A stretch of DNA of 64,000 bases. It comes from an uncultured Clostridiaceae bacterium. GTDB lineage: Bacteria; Bacillota; Clostridia; TANB77; CAG-508. The notes beneath the pieces were generated by a model. It was not told the origin of the DNA and made no database searches. It was given only the letters and a program-made list of their open reading frames with translations. Each line of letters opens with the position of its first letter. The first letter of the stretch is position 1. The translations under genes and the position numbers were made by a program. The stretch lies in NCBI GenBank assembly GCA_930990125.1, contig CAKNOI010000001.1, forward strand, positions 37,913-101,912. The letters are read 5' to 3'. Shown piece after piece: positions 36,701-45,335 of the stretch.

Positions 36701-37078
36701 TTATACGTTATAATCTCTTATCTTTTTATAGGCATAAATAGCAGAAACTACACAAACAGCAATTAATGCAAATACAGCATAACTGTTAGATCCTGTGTTT
36801 GGAAGATTTTGATTTACGCTATTGGTTGTATTGGTTCTGTTTGTTGTATTTGTGGTTGGTGCTATTACGGTACCATTGGTAGTATTTGTCGTATTCGTTG
36901 TATTTGCAGTATTAGTGGTATTGGTATTGTTAGTAGTATTGGCTGTATTGGTTCCTGCTACTGCATTTGGATCTACTACTACTGTTCCGTCTGTTGCTAA
37001 TACCGTTTGTGCTAATACTCCGAGCATTAAAACTGTTACCACGATTAAAAACATTTTTTTTGCATTTTTACTTGTCAT
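36701..37078 (-). CDS. Small Asn/Thr-rich surface protein with LPNTG anchor
   Basis: About 125 residues from the ATG at 37078 (AGAGGAGAAG just before it). A signal peptide (about 8-27, 'FLIVVTVLMLGVLAQTVLA') is followed by a short mature part, a low-complexity stretch of repeated 'NTTNTT' units (about 40-85), then the sortase signal 'LPNTG', a hydrophobic helix and a charged tail. The mature protein is almost wholly low-complexity spacer, so it may be a wall-surface stalk or sugar-bearing linker. The convergent sortase next to it is the natural partner. Confidence 0.82.
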   Translation of the reverse strand: MTSKNAKKMFLIVVTVLMLGVLAQTVLATDGTVVVDPNAVAGTNTANTTNNTNTTNTANTTNTTNTTNGTVIAPTTNTTNRTNTTNSVNQNLPNTGSNSYAVFALIAVCVVSAIYAYKKIRDYNV

Positions 37079-37132
37079 TTTCTTCTCCTCTTTTCTTTGG
37101 AATTTAATATTATTATTTATCATTTCTTAATA

Positions 37133-37161
37133 TTTATACTATAATTTTAAAATAATTTCAA
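37133..37161 (-). promoter_or_regulatory. Promoter for the LPNTG protein gene
   Basis: Minus strand TTGAAA (37161-37156), 17-base spacer, TATAAA (37138-37133). Confidence 0.6.
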
Positions 37162-37216
37162 GACTTTTCGAAAAAAAAAGTTGTTTTGTAATATTCTCGT
37201 AACATTTTGTCTAGTT

Positions 37217-38308
37217 TTATACATTAAAGCGGAATAATACAATATCTCCTTCTTGCATCACATAATCTTTACCTTCAGAACGAAGTAATCCTTTTTCTTT
37301 AACTGCATTTGGGCTGCCTTCTCTTATTAAATCATCATAGGACATTATTTCTGCTCGAATAAAGCCACGTTCTATGTCAGAATGGATTTTGCCTGCAGCT
37401 TGTGGCGCTTTGGTTCCTTTTTTTATTGTCCATGCTCTTACTTCTGGTTCTCCTGCTGTTAAGAAGGACATCAGTCCTAATAAATCATAACTTGCTTTAA
37501 TTACTTTATCTAAGCCAGATTCTTCTAGTCCAAGCATTTCTAGCATTTCCTTTTTCTCTTCTGGTTCTAATGAAGAAAGCTCTTCTTCTATTTTTACGCA
37601 TAAAGGAATAACAGTTGCACCTTCTTTTTTAGCATACTCTTCTACTTTTTTTACATTCTCGTTTTGTGCTATATTACTAATATCTTGTTCAGATACATTT
37701 GCTATATATAAAATAGGTTTCATCGTAAGTAAAAAAGCATCTTTTACCATTTCTTTTTCCTCATCGGTAAATGAAATGGTTCTAGCAGATGTGCCAGATT
37801 CTAGCGTTTCTTTTATCTTTTCAAACACATCTACTTCTGCTTGGTATTTTTTATCTGCTTTTACCATTTTTTTAGCACGGTCTATTCTTTTTTCTACTGT
37901 CTCCAAATCTGCAAAAATAAGCTCTAAATTAATGGTTTCTATATCACGAATTGGGTCAATACTTCCATCAACGTGAACAATATTAGGGTCTTCAAAGCAA
38001 CGAACCACTTCTACAATACTATCTACTTCACGGATATGTGACAAGAACTTATTACCCAAACCTTCGCCCTTACTAGCACCTTTTACTAACCCTGCAATAT
38101 CTACAAACTCAATAACAGCATGTGTTACTTTTTCCGGATGATACATTTCGGCAAGCTTGTCTAATCGTTCATCAGGAACAGGAACCACTCCCACATTTGG
38201 CTCTATGGTACAAAATGGGTAATTTGCACACTCTGCCCCTGCATTTGTTATTGCATTAAACATTGTACTTTTTCCTACATTAGGAAGTCCAACAATACCT
38301 ATTTTCAT
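37217..38308 (-). CDS. ychF: Redox-regulated ATPase/GTPase YchF (OLA1)
   Basis: 363 residues. G1 is '[15 protein letters not shown]' at the very N-terminus, G3 is '[20 protein letters not shown]', and '[11 protein letters not shown]' is the YchF switch. The NKxD position is degenerate ('[12 protein letters not shown]'), as in the ATP-preferring YchF family. The C-terminal TGS domain ends in '[15 protein letters not shown]'. It binds ribosomes and is linked to stress and translation. Monocistronic. Confidence 0.97.
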   Translation of the reverse strand: MKIGIVGLPNVGKSTMFNAITNAGAECANYPFCTIEPNVGVVPVPDERLDKLAEMYHPEKVTHAVIEFVDIAGLVKGASKGEGLGNKFLSHIREVDSIVEVVRCFEDPNIVHVDGSIDPIRDIETINLELIFADLETVEKRIDRAKKMVKADKKYQAEVDVFEKIKETLESGTSARTISFTDEEKEMVKDAFLLTMKPILYIANVSEQDISNIAQNENVKKVEEYAKKEGATVIPLCVKIEEELSSLEPEEKKEMLEMLGLEESGLDKVIKASYDLLGLMSFLTAGEPEVRAWTIKKGTKAPQAAGKIHSDIERGFIRAEIMSYDDLIREGSPNAVKEKGLLRSEGKDYVMQEGDIVLFRFNV

Positions 38309-38491
38309 TTTTCTTCTTTCTCCTATCTTTTTTACTTTGCTACTACTATATCACATTTTTTAAAAGAAAGAAAGAGGAAATTTTAGAATTATGGTGCTAA
38401 CGTATATGTCAATAAATTTTTTTCCATCTTTACTATTTTGTCGTTTTGTGGTATAAATATGGTAGAATTTAAAAGAATTTAGGAGGTTTTT

Positions 38492-39460
38492 ATGGAAGAG
38501 AATAAAAAACTAGTTACCATACTTGTTCCAGCTTATAATGAAGAAGCTGTACTTCCTATGCTATACGACCGTTTAAAGGCATTAATGGACGCAAATACAG
38601 CATACAATTTTGAAGTGCTTCTTGTGAATGATGGAAGTAAAGATAAAACTTTTTCTATTATGCAAGAGTTAAGATCCAAAGATAAAAGAATTAATTATTT
38701 AAACTTATCTCGTAATTTTGGGAAAGAAACTGCCATGATAGCAGGACTTGATTATGCAAAAGGCGATTGTGTTATTATTATTGATGCCGATTTGCAAGAC
38801 CCACCAGAACTTATTCCAGAAATGCTTCAATACTGGGAACAAGGTTATGACGATGTTTATGCTAAAAGAAAGTCTCGTAAGGGAGAAACTTGGCTGAAAA
38901 AATTTACTTCTAAAATGTATTATAAAGTACTACAAAGCATGACAAAAGTAGAAATTCAAAAAGATACTGGAGATTTTAGATTATTAGATAGGCGCTGTGT
39001 AGAGGCTTTAAAACAAATACGTGAATCCCAACGTTATACCAAAGGTTTATTTAGCTGGATTGGTTATAACAAAAAAGAAATTTTATACGATAGAGACCCA
39101 AGAGCTGCTGGTCAAACCAAATGGAATTATAGAAATTTAGTTAATTTGTCTATTGATGGTATTACTTCTTTTACTACTTCACCACTAAGATGGTCTGCTA
39201 TTTTAGGAATTTTGGTATCCCTTGCTGGTTTTATTTATATGCTTGTGATTATTATTAAAACCTTAGTAAATGGTGTAGAAGTTCCTGGATATGCTTCTAC
39301 CATGGTTGTTATCTTATTTTTAGGAGGAGTACAGCTTATCTTTTTAGGTGTTATTGGAGAATACCTAGGACGTGCCTTTTACGAAACAAAAGGTAGACCA
39401 CTTTATTTTATTGAACGTTATAACGAAGAAAAAGAAACAAACTTATCTCTAAAAAAATAA
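38492..39460 (+). CDS. Family 2 glycosyltransferase, DPM1/GtrB-like, with two C-terminal membrane helices
   Basis: 322 residues. 'VTILVPAYNEEAVLP' and 'VLLVNDGSKDKTF' bind the nucleotide sugar, 'IIDADLQDPPELIPEM' is the DxD region of GtrB/DPM1 proteins, and 'GQTKWNYRNLVNLSIDGI' is the typical C-terminal motif before two helices (about 230-300). Such enzymes move a sugar from UDP- or GDP-sugar to a polyprenyl phosphate. Start ATG has an AGGAGG site. The interval 38309-38491 holds a candidate -10 (TAGAAT, 38463) but no clear -35. Followed at once by a terminator. Confidence 0.9.
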   Translation: MEENKKLVTILVPAYNEEAVLPMLYDRLKALMDANTAYNFEVLLVNDGSKDKTFSIMQELRSKDKRINYLNLSRNFGKETAMIAGLDYAKGDCVIIIDADLQDPPELIPEMLQYWEQGYDDVYAKRKSRKGETWLKKFTSKMYYKVLQSMTKVEIQKDTGDFRLLDRRCVEALKQIRESQRYTKGLFSWIGYNKKEILYDRDPRAAGQTKWNYRNLVNLSIDGITSFTTSPLRWSAILGILVSLAGFIYMLVIIIKTLVNGVEVPGYASTMVVILFLGGVQLIFLGVIGEYLGRAFYETKGRPLYFIERYNEEKETNLSLKK

Positions 39461-39482
39461 AAGCGGAAATTCCGCTTTTATT
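39460..39482. terminator. Bidirectional terminator hairpin
   Basis: AAAAGCGGAA pairs with TTCCGCTTTT between the glycosyltransferase stop and the end of secF, A-rich before and T-rich after. Confidence 0.85.
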
Positions 39483-40143
39483 TTTTCTTGTTTTCTTCTA
39501 ATTTTACTTGTTTTCTAGTTTTTTCATACTGTAACACAAGATATAGTAATACTACCACATATACTAGAAAAACAGCTGGAATGGTAAAACGATTAATTGG
39601 CAAACGAGTAATACATAAGATACTTAATAGTAAAACTTCTGCTAGAACTAAGCATCCTAGTGTTTTTCCTAATACCTTTAGCACACCTAATTTTGCATAA
39701 CGAATAGCTATATATACTAAGATAAGTACTGTTGCAATTCCCATAGAGAAAATATATGGTCTTATCATATCCCAGTTATCCATTCTTGGTTCTTGTACAA
39801 TATTAATTTCTTCATAAGTATAATCTAATCCGTATTTTTCATTTATCTTATTCATTAATGTTGTTATTTCTTCCTCGGAAGCACTTGGCACACTGATAGC
39901 CACCATATCTTCGAACATTTCTACTTTTCGAAGTACAACATCTCTATCTCCAAAAACTTCATTCGTAATCGCTCTTACATCTGCCAAAGAAAATTGTTGT
40001 CCTAAATAAAAATCTATTCTTGTATGTTCTTGATACTGAAAGTCATAAGCAAATCCCATTGTAAATCGCATTACAATTCCTGCAAGAATAACAAGTGCTA
40101 TGATAACCCAAAGAATGATTTTGGTTTTCTTTTTCTTTTCCAT
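39478..40143 (-). CDS. secF: Divergent SecF-like protein-export membrane protein
   Basis: 221 residues, shorter than usual SecF (about 290-310). One N-terminal helix (about 9-28) is followed by 'RIDFYLGQQFSLADVRAIT', a periplasmic region, then four helices from about residue 130. It sits 18 bases after secD on the same strand, which is the main reason for the call; motif similarity is weak, and the family's GGxxF and TDD-type motifs are not obvious. SecDF uses the proton gradient to help pull exported proteins out of SecYEG. Confidence 0.65.
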   Translation of the reverse strand: MEKKKKTKIILWVIIALVILAGIVMRFTMGFAYDFQYQEHTRIDFYLGQQFSLADVRAITNEVFGDRDVVLRKVEMFEDMVAISVPSASEEEITTLMNKINEKYGLDYTYEEINIVQEPRMDNWDMIRPYIFSMGIATVLILVYIAIRYAKLGVLKVLGKTLGCLVLAEVLLLSILCITRLPINRFTIPAVFLVYVVVLLYLVLQYEKTRKQVKLEENKKK

Positions 40144-40161
40144 GTTTCTCCCTCCTATTTT

Positions 40162-41535
40162 CTACTCTATTGTGTTTATTACTATATTTCTTATAATGAG
40201 TATATAGTAAATAGCAAGTATTAGTATTCCCCAGAATAGTATCATTCCTAGGCTAATTAGTGGCAAATAATTTGCAAAACAACTTACAATAGCAAGTATT
40301 ATAATTGGTATTAATGCCATTACAAAGGAAATAGCAATATTTTTTTCCATTGCTTTAAACTCTCCTTGGGTAAGTTTTTCTGTTTTTTTCATTTCTCCTG
40401 CTAACATACTACAAAATACAATACAAAGTACACTACTTAATAGGATTCCTAAAATTCCTAAAATGGTTATATCTACATTGGTAAAGCGTAATACTAATAA
40501 TAGTAACGCTACATATCCAATACTTGCTAACCATAAATAGAAACCTCTCATTTTAAAACGAACAACAAAGTATACAAGTAGAAGTACTGCAATACCTATT
40601 ACTATATAAAGCAATATGCTTGCATTTTCTGCTGTAATATCACTTTCTATATATTTTTGTTCACTAATTTTATAGGTTAATGGTAATTTTCCACTATCTA
40701 ATAAAACAGATAAGTTAGAACCTTGTAATAATGCTTGTTCCATGGTAATAGAACTACTGCTACTACTTCCTATTGTTAATTGTAATTGACCTGTTGTAAT
40801 GGTTTCTCCAAAATACGTGGTAAGTAAGGTTTCTCCATCTATTTCTAGTCTCACCTCTTTATTTACGGTTTCGCCTTCTTCGTTTTGACTAGAAACATAC
40901 ACCTTACTAATTTCTTCTAGTTTTTGTTTTCCTTCTTTATTAAAATTAATATTAAGTACAATATTGGTAGCACCAGTACTACTTGCAGCATATCCAACAC
41001 TAGCACCTGTAATAGAAGTATCGTCTAGTAATACTTCATTTGTTTCATCATCAAGTATTTCAAATTTTCCTGTGGTGTAAATAGCAGATAATACATTATC
41101 GGTTCCTTCATATTCTGGTAATAATAAGAAAATATCTCCATTTCCTGCAAGTCTTACGGTATAATCTGTAATACCTGCAGTCTTAAGTCTTTGTTCCATA
41201 ATGCGTTTTGCTTTTTCAAAATTATCCCATGTTAAGCTATCTTCTGGATTTACTGCCACCTTTTCTACCGTATTTCCTTCTGTTGTTTTATCCTCTTCTG
41301 TTGGGCTTTCTATTACATTTCCATCTTTATCGTATACCACTTCGTTTATGGTATCATCTACTTTTAGCTGTATTTGTCTTCCTCCATTTAGGTCAATTCC
41401 TAGTAAATAGTCTGGTAAGATGTTTTCCATTCTATTTTGTTTTTTTACATAAAATCCTCCAAAAGATACGATAGAAATAAGTAGAATAACAAGTAGCATG
41501 GTTACAATGGTTAGTTTTCTTCCTGTCTTTTTCAC
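40162..41535 (-). CDS. secD: SecD protein-export membrane protein
   Basis: 457 residues. One N-terminal helix (about 8-28) leads into 'LLGIDLNGGRQIQLKV', the SecD 'GLDLxGG' motif. The P1 region follows with 'ITDYTVRLAGNGDIFLLLPE', then 'SSITMEQALLQGSNLSVLLDSGKLP', typical of SecD just before the C-terminal bundle of five helices. The transmembrane core is more diverged than in standard SecD. It forms a pair with the downstream secF-like gene; the HD-domain and TIGR04086 genes upstream are the usual clostridial neighbours. Confidence 0.88.
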   Translation of the reverse strand: MKKTGRKLTIVTMLLVILLISIVSFGGFYVKKQNRMENILPDYLLGIDLNGGRQIQLKVDDTINEVVYDKDGNVIESPTEEDKTTEGNTVEKVAVNPEDSLTWDNFEKAKRIMEQRLKTAGITDYTVRLAGNGDIFLLLPEYEGTDNVLSAIYTTGKFEILDDETNEVLLDDTSITGASVGYAASSTGATNIVLNINFNKEGKQKLEEISKVYVSSQNEEGETVNKEVRLEIDGETLLTTYFGETITTGQLQLTIGSSSSSSITMEQALLQGSNLSVLLDSGKLPLTYKISEQKYIESDITAENASILLYIVIGIAVLLLVYFVVRFKMRGFYLWLASIGYVALLLLVLRFTNVDITILGILGILLSSVLCIVFCSMLAGEMKKTEKLTQGEFKAMEKNIAISFVMALIPIIILAIVSCFANYLPLISLGMILFWGILILAIYYILIIRNIVINTIE

Positions 41536-41591
41536 AATATTTTCCTCCTTTTATTTTTTCCTTATTTTACATAAGGTTATTTCCTTTGTTT

Positions 41592-42251
41592 TTACAATAA
41601 TTTGGTATCATTAATAATAAGTTCAAACCATATTTTTAAATACTTTGCTGCATATTTGCTCATCATAGTGCGTTCCATAAAAATTTCAAAATAATTTAAC
41701 ACCGGGCAAATTTTGGTATCAATGGTTAAATTTAAAGTAGCTTTTCTTTGTTCTGCATTTATAGTTAAATCTGCATTCGTAACAGCATAATTTACTCTAT
41801 CGTGCTTGTCAAAAGTCGACATATTGGTATTTACCACACGGTCACGATGTACATCAGACTTGTCCGCTAAAATAAGCGCTGCTGAAATATCACTAACTGC
41901 CGTTCCTGTTTGTTCATCATGGTTTCCAATTGCCATCATAATCTCGGTTCTATCTTTTACATTCATTCCCATATCTTTTAAAATTTGATAGGCTAAAATA
42001 GCACCAGAATGAGCATGGTCTACACGATTGACACAGTTACCAATATCATGTAAATATCCTGCAATTTTAGCAAGCTCTACTCTATCTTTGCTATACCCCA
42101 GCGTTTCTAGCACTTCACCTGCTCTTTTAGAAACAATAGAAATGTGCCTAATAGAATGCTCTGTATAACCAAGAGCATTAAGCTGTTTTTGCGAACTTAA
42201 AATAAGCTCAGCTACTTCTTCATTATTTTTAATATCTTGCAATGTAATCAT
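41592..42251 (-). CDS. HD-domain metal-dependent phosphohydrolase
   Basis: 219 residues. The metal ligands are visible as 'YTEHSIRHISIV' (His), 'AGYLHDIGNCV' (the HD pair near residue 71), 'HAHSGAILAY' and 'IGNHDEQTG'. The C-terminal part is a soluble alpha/beta segment. HD proteins hydrolyse phosphate esters of nucleotides; substrate unknown. In Clostridia this gene is commonly next to secD, as here. Start ATG follows GCGGAGG. Confidence 0.85.
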   Translation of the reverse strand: MITLQDIKNNEEVAELILSSQKQLNALGYTEHSIRHISIVSKRAGEVLETLGYSKDRVELAKIAGYLHDIGNCVNRVDHAHSGAILAYQILKDMGMNVKDRTEIMMAIGNHDEQTGTAVSDISAALILADKSDVHRDRVVNTNMSTFDKHDRVNYAVTNADLTINAEQRKATLNLTIDTKICPVLNYFEIFMERTMMSKYAAKYLKIWFELIINDTKLL

Positions 42252-42278
42252 AAATTACCTCCGCCAGTAAATTCTATC

Positions 42279-42334
42279 CTAAAATAAAAAAAATAGCAAC
42301 CATTTTTAGAAAGATTTCTAAAAATGTGCTATTT
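42279..42334 (-). terminator. Strong terminator of the TIGR04086 gene
   Basis: On the minus strand AAAATAGC..CATTTTTAGAAA pairs with TTTCTAAAAATG..GCTATTTT followed by a T run. It starts five bases after the stop of the frame reached by the +1 shift, while the unshifted frame runs through it to 42274. Confidence 0.85.
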
Positions 42335-42338
42335 TCCT

Positions 42339-42723
42339 CTATATATTTACTCCTATCATTCCGCCTAACATGCCAGAGACAATGGCACTTACTATTAAGA
42401 TAATAGAATGGATACTTAGCATAAATCCACTTCCAATTATGCTGGATAATAAATAAAGTAGTAACATGACCGTAAATCCGAATAACTCCTCCATAGACAA
42501 TGCCATTCTTTTTTATTTTTCTTGCCATAAGTAAACTACTAATGCAAATGCTAATTACTGTAATGCCTATGGTTACTGGAAACATCAAACTTTCTCCTAC
42601 ACTAGTATAGGTTAATATTGCTGCAAATAGTACTAGTGCTACTATTGTCATAGCAATAGCAATAAGACTCCCTTTGAATACTCTACCAATATTTTCTAAA
42701 TGAATTCCTTCTGTTTTTTCCAC
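42339..42723 (-). CDS. TIGR04086 family membrane protein, split by a CGG +1 frameshift
   Basis: About 127 residues when joined, with four predicted helices: 'GSLIAIAMTIVALVLFAAIL', 'MFPVTIGITVISICISSLLM', and after the shift 'GFTVMLLLYLLSSIIG' and 'SIILIVSAIVSGMLGGMIGV'. This is the four-helix TIGR04086 pattern common near yajC/secDF in Clostridia. The unshifted frame turns into soluble, Trp/His/Cys-rich sequence and reads through the terminator, so the shifted product is clearly the real one. The CGG is at 42480-42478. Length is 3n+1. Function unknown; it is probably part of the Sec-associated cluster. Confidence 0.85.
42478..42480 (-). other. CGG +1 recoding site (TIGR04086 gene)
   Basis: Codons ATT CGG ATT. 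Skipping C gives ATT GGA TTT (I-G-F), entering the third membrane helix. Landing frame stops at TAG 42341-42339, right before the terminator. Confidence 0.85.
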
Positions 42724-42787
42724 CTTATCTCCTCCTTTGTCTTTATATATATGCTGTTGGATAGAATTTTAGAAGTGATAAGATTTT

Positions 42788-44095
42788 TTATTGCATTTCT
42801 ATAAATTTTTTTACATACTCTGCCATGAATAATGGTATATTTATTAAGTTATCATCCTTATTTAAATTGTTCATAGAAAACCTTATTCTGATATTTGGTT
42901 TATGAGTTTCATTATATACTTTTAAACTAGTATTGTTCAAACTTTTTCCAGCTTTTACTTCTATAGGAATAATTTCATTTTGATATTGCATGATAAAATC
43001 TATTTCATATCTATTATCAAATGTATAATAATATGGCTCTAGTCCATTTGCCACTAACGTTTGTAATACATAATTTTCCGTTAATGCTCCTTTAAATTCT
43101 TGAAATAATGTATCTCCTTCTATAATTACTCTACTACTTAGATTGGTTTTCTTTCTTAATAAGCCTACATCGTTTAGGTATAGTTTAAAAGAGGATAAAT
43201 CATTATAGGCAATAAGTGGCATATTGGGCTTTGTTACATTATATATTTTATTTACTACATTAGCATTTTTTAGCCAATTTACAGCATCTTCATACTCTCT
43301 TGCCCTAGCACCATTTTGGGCGGCTTGATACAAAAATTTTTTATTTTCTCTTGCAATTTGGGATGGTATACTATTCCAAATAATAGAAATTCTATTTGCT
43401 TCTATACTTGTGGTATGTTTTGAAAAGTCACTTTCGTAGGATTGCAATATGTCCTCTTGTATTTTATTTACTCTTTCCATATCCTTGTATGTTATCCAGG
43501 ACTGAATCACTTCTGGCATACCACCTATAATAAAATAGGATTTAAGCTTTTCTTCTAATTTATTAAAAAATATATCTGGAATATTGTTTATATTTTGGAT
43601 GGAATTCATATAATCCACTAAATTACTTTGTCCATCTGCTTTCAAAAATTCCGTAAATGTCATTGGATACATATTTAAAAACTCCACCTTACCTACCGGA
43701 AAAGAGGTATGTGACAATCGAATACCAAGTAATGACCCTGCACTGATAATATGATACTCGTTTGCCTCTTCTTTAAAATATTTTAAGGCATTTAAGGCAT
43801 TGGGACATTCTTGTATTTCATCAAATACAATTAATGTTTTTTCCGGTACTATTTCTTTACCATAAACAAAAGCCAATTGTTCTAATATGCTTTTAGGGTC
43901 TTTTGTATTTTCAAACATATTTTGTAGTGCTATGTCATGGTCAAAGTTAAAATAAGCAACACCATCATAGTTTTCTTTTCCAAACTGTTTGATAATATAG
44001 GTTTTTCCTACTTGTCTTGCTCCTCGTAATATTAAAGGTTTTCTTTCTTTATTTTGTTTCCATTTTGTTAATTCTTCCATTATGTTTCTGTACAT
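42788..44095 (-). CDS. AAA family ATPase with DUF4143 domain
   Basis: 435 residues. Walker A is 'LILRGARQVGKTYII' (about 20-34), Walker B is 'TLIVFDEIQECPNAL', and the sensor is 'IISAGSLLGI'. The C-terminal DUF4143 part has 'NYVLQTLVANGLEPYYYTF' and the nuclease-like 'EIDFIMQYQNEIIPIEVKAG' (D-x(n)-E-V-K), as in PD-(D/E)XK folds. This family is widespread, patchy and often found on accessory DNA; its function is not settled. Transcribed from the repeat-rich region upstream (44142-44250). Confidence 0.9.
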   Translation of the reverse strand: MYRNIMEELTKWKQNKERKPLILRGARQVGKTYIIKQFGKENYDGVAYFNFDHDIALQNMFENTKDPKSILEQLAFVYGKEIVPEKTLIVFDEIQECPNALNALKYFKEEANEYHIISAGSLLGIRLSHTSFPVGKVEFLNMYPMTFTEFLKADGQSNLVDYMNSIQNINNIPDIFFNKLEEKLKSYFIIGGMPEVIQSWITYKDMERVNKIQEDILQSYESDFSKHTTSIEANRISIIWNSIPSQIARENKKFLYQAAQNGARAREYEDAVNWLKNANVVNKIYNVTKPNMPLIAYNDLSSFKLYLNDVGLLRKKTNLSSRVIIEGDTLFQEFKGALTENYVLQTLVANGLEPYYYTFDNRYEIDFIMQYQNEIIPIEVKAGKSLNNTSLKVYNETHKPNIRIRFSMNNLNKDDNLINIPLFMAEYVKKFIEMQ

Positions 44096-44141
44096 CTATT
44101 ATATCACCTCTTTTATATTATAGCATATTTCTATAAAAAAT

Positions 44142-44250
44142 ACACGTTTTTTCAAATATTTCAATTCTTTTTTACACGTTTTTTACATCATTTTTTGATA
44201 ATTTTACACGTTTTTAGCATCTTTTTTGCTATCATTTTACACATTTTTTT
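44142..44250. repeat. Four tandem motif copies with 32-33 base period
   Basis: TTTACACGTTTTTT-like motifs start (ACAC) at 44142, 44174, 44206 and 44239 (the last ACACATTTTTTT), spaced 32, 32 and 33 bases, about three helical turns. They lie between the divergent DUF4143 ATPase and DUF4912 genes (44096-44411 holds no gene). They could be binding sites for a regulator or an iteron-like array. Confidence 0.65.
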
Positions 44251-44339
44251 GTATTTATTTCTTTGTAAAGTTCTAGTGTTTACTTCTAGTTCTTTTTTAC
44301 TAAAATTGAAAAAAATCCTTAAAAACTTTCTTTTTCCTC

Positions 44340-44368
44340 TTGTAATTCTTTCATTTTTGATATAGTAT
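44340..44368 (+). promoter_or_regulatory. Candidate promoter for the DUF4912-GH57 operon
   Basis: TTGTAA (44340-44345), 17-base spacer, TAGTAT (44363-44368). Confidence 0.5.
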
Positions 44369-44411
44369 ATAAAGGAATTACTTTGAGATTTAACTAAGGA
44401 GGAAATACTAA

Positions 44412-45317
44412 ATGCCAAGTAGAAAAACAAAAGAAACAGAAGCTATTGTAAAAGATGTGGTAAAAAGTTCTAGCACTGTTAAAAGTGCTAAGGCTGGTCG
44501 TGCCGACAAAAAAAATGCGAAAAAGGAAACGAAAAAAGTAACTACATCTAAACGTACCAAAAAAGAAGTAGAAAAGAAAGTAAGTAGCAAAAAAGATACT
44601 AAGTCTACTGCCAAAACAAGTAAAAAAGTGGCAAAAACTACTTCTAAGTCTACCACAAAATCCAGTACCAAAAAGGCTACTACTTCTGCTAGGAAAAGAA
44701 CCTCTACCAAGGCACCTAAAATAGATGTATTAGAGTATTATGATTTGCCATACCGTTATAATCAAACGGTAGTTAAAATACTTGCCCAAACTCCTAATAC
44801 GTTATTTGTTTATTGGGATATTTCCGATGAAGATAGAAATAAATATAAGGCACAATTTGGAGAAAATGTTTTTGAAACTACCAAACCTGTTTTAGTTGTG
44901 CATAATGATACCAAAAATTATGCTTTTGAAGTACCTATTAATGATTTTGCAAATAGCTGGTATTTACACTTAAACGATACCAAATGTACCTACACCATAG
45001 AATTAGGAAGACGTCCTATTACAAACCAAGTGTCTATTCCTAATAATTATTTGTATGTTTCCTCTTCTAATCACCTAGAAACGCCAAATGACCATATTTT
45101 ATTTGAAAAATCTTGTGGCTCTGTTTTCTTTAAAGATGTACATACCAATGAGGTTACGAAAAAAGATATTTCTACTTTAAGCTTTATGAAACGTATTGGT
45201 AAAATTTATAATATTTATGAACTGTATCAAACCATTTACCAAAAAGAAGATTTAGAAGAGTTTAAAGAATTTTTGAACAACCCATCTTCTAATAACCCTA
45301 CCTCTACTTTTAAATAA
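44412..45317 (+). CDS. DUF4912 domain protein with Lys/Ser/Thr-rich N-terminus
   Basis: 301 residues. The first 100 residues are very basic and repetitive ('TSKRTKKEVEKKVSSKKDTK'-like), resembling histone H1-type tails. The DUF4912 domain follows (about 105-235): 'DLPYRYNQTVVKILAQTPNT', 'VYWDISDEDRN', 'SWYLHLNDTKCTYTIELG'. DUF4912 proteins are found beside GH57/DUF1957 enzymes in many Firmicutes and have an Ig/carbohydrate-binding-like fold. The basic tail may bind nucleic acid or an acidic polymer; that is inference. AAGGAGG precedes the ATG; the GH57 gene follows 18 bases later. Confidence 0.85.
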   Translation: MPSRKTKETEAIVKDVVKSSSTVKSAKAGRADKKNAKKETKKVTTSKRTKKEVEKKVSSKKDTKSTAKTSKKVAKTTSKSTTKSSTKKATTSARKRTSTKAPKIDVLEYYDLPYRYNQTVVKILAQTPNTLFVYWDISDEDRNKYKAQFGENVFETTKPVLVVHNDTKNYAFEVPINDFANSWYLHLNDTKCTYTIELGRRPITNQVSIPNNYLYVSSSNHLETPNDHILFEKSCGSVFFKDVHTNEVTKKDISTLSFMKRIGKIYNIYELYQTIYQKEDLEEFKEFLNNPSSNNPTSTFK

Positions 45318-45335
45318 ATTACGAAGGAGAAAATC

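Noticed and set aside
36809..37130. Overlapping plus-strand frames opposite the LPNTG gene
   Set aside because: They mirror the low-complexity Asn/Thr codon repeat and give Val/Cys/Gly-rich nonsense proteins without start signals.
44142..44250. CRISPR array
   Set aside because: Only four short, imperfect motif copies, no 25-40 base conserved repeat, no cas genes nearby.
44188..44430. Open frame of 80 codons on the minus strand upstream of the DUF4912 gene
   Set aside because: AT-rich, basic low-complexity translation, overlaps the repeat array and the promoter of the plus-strand operon, no ribosome site.
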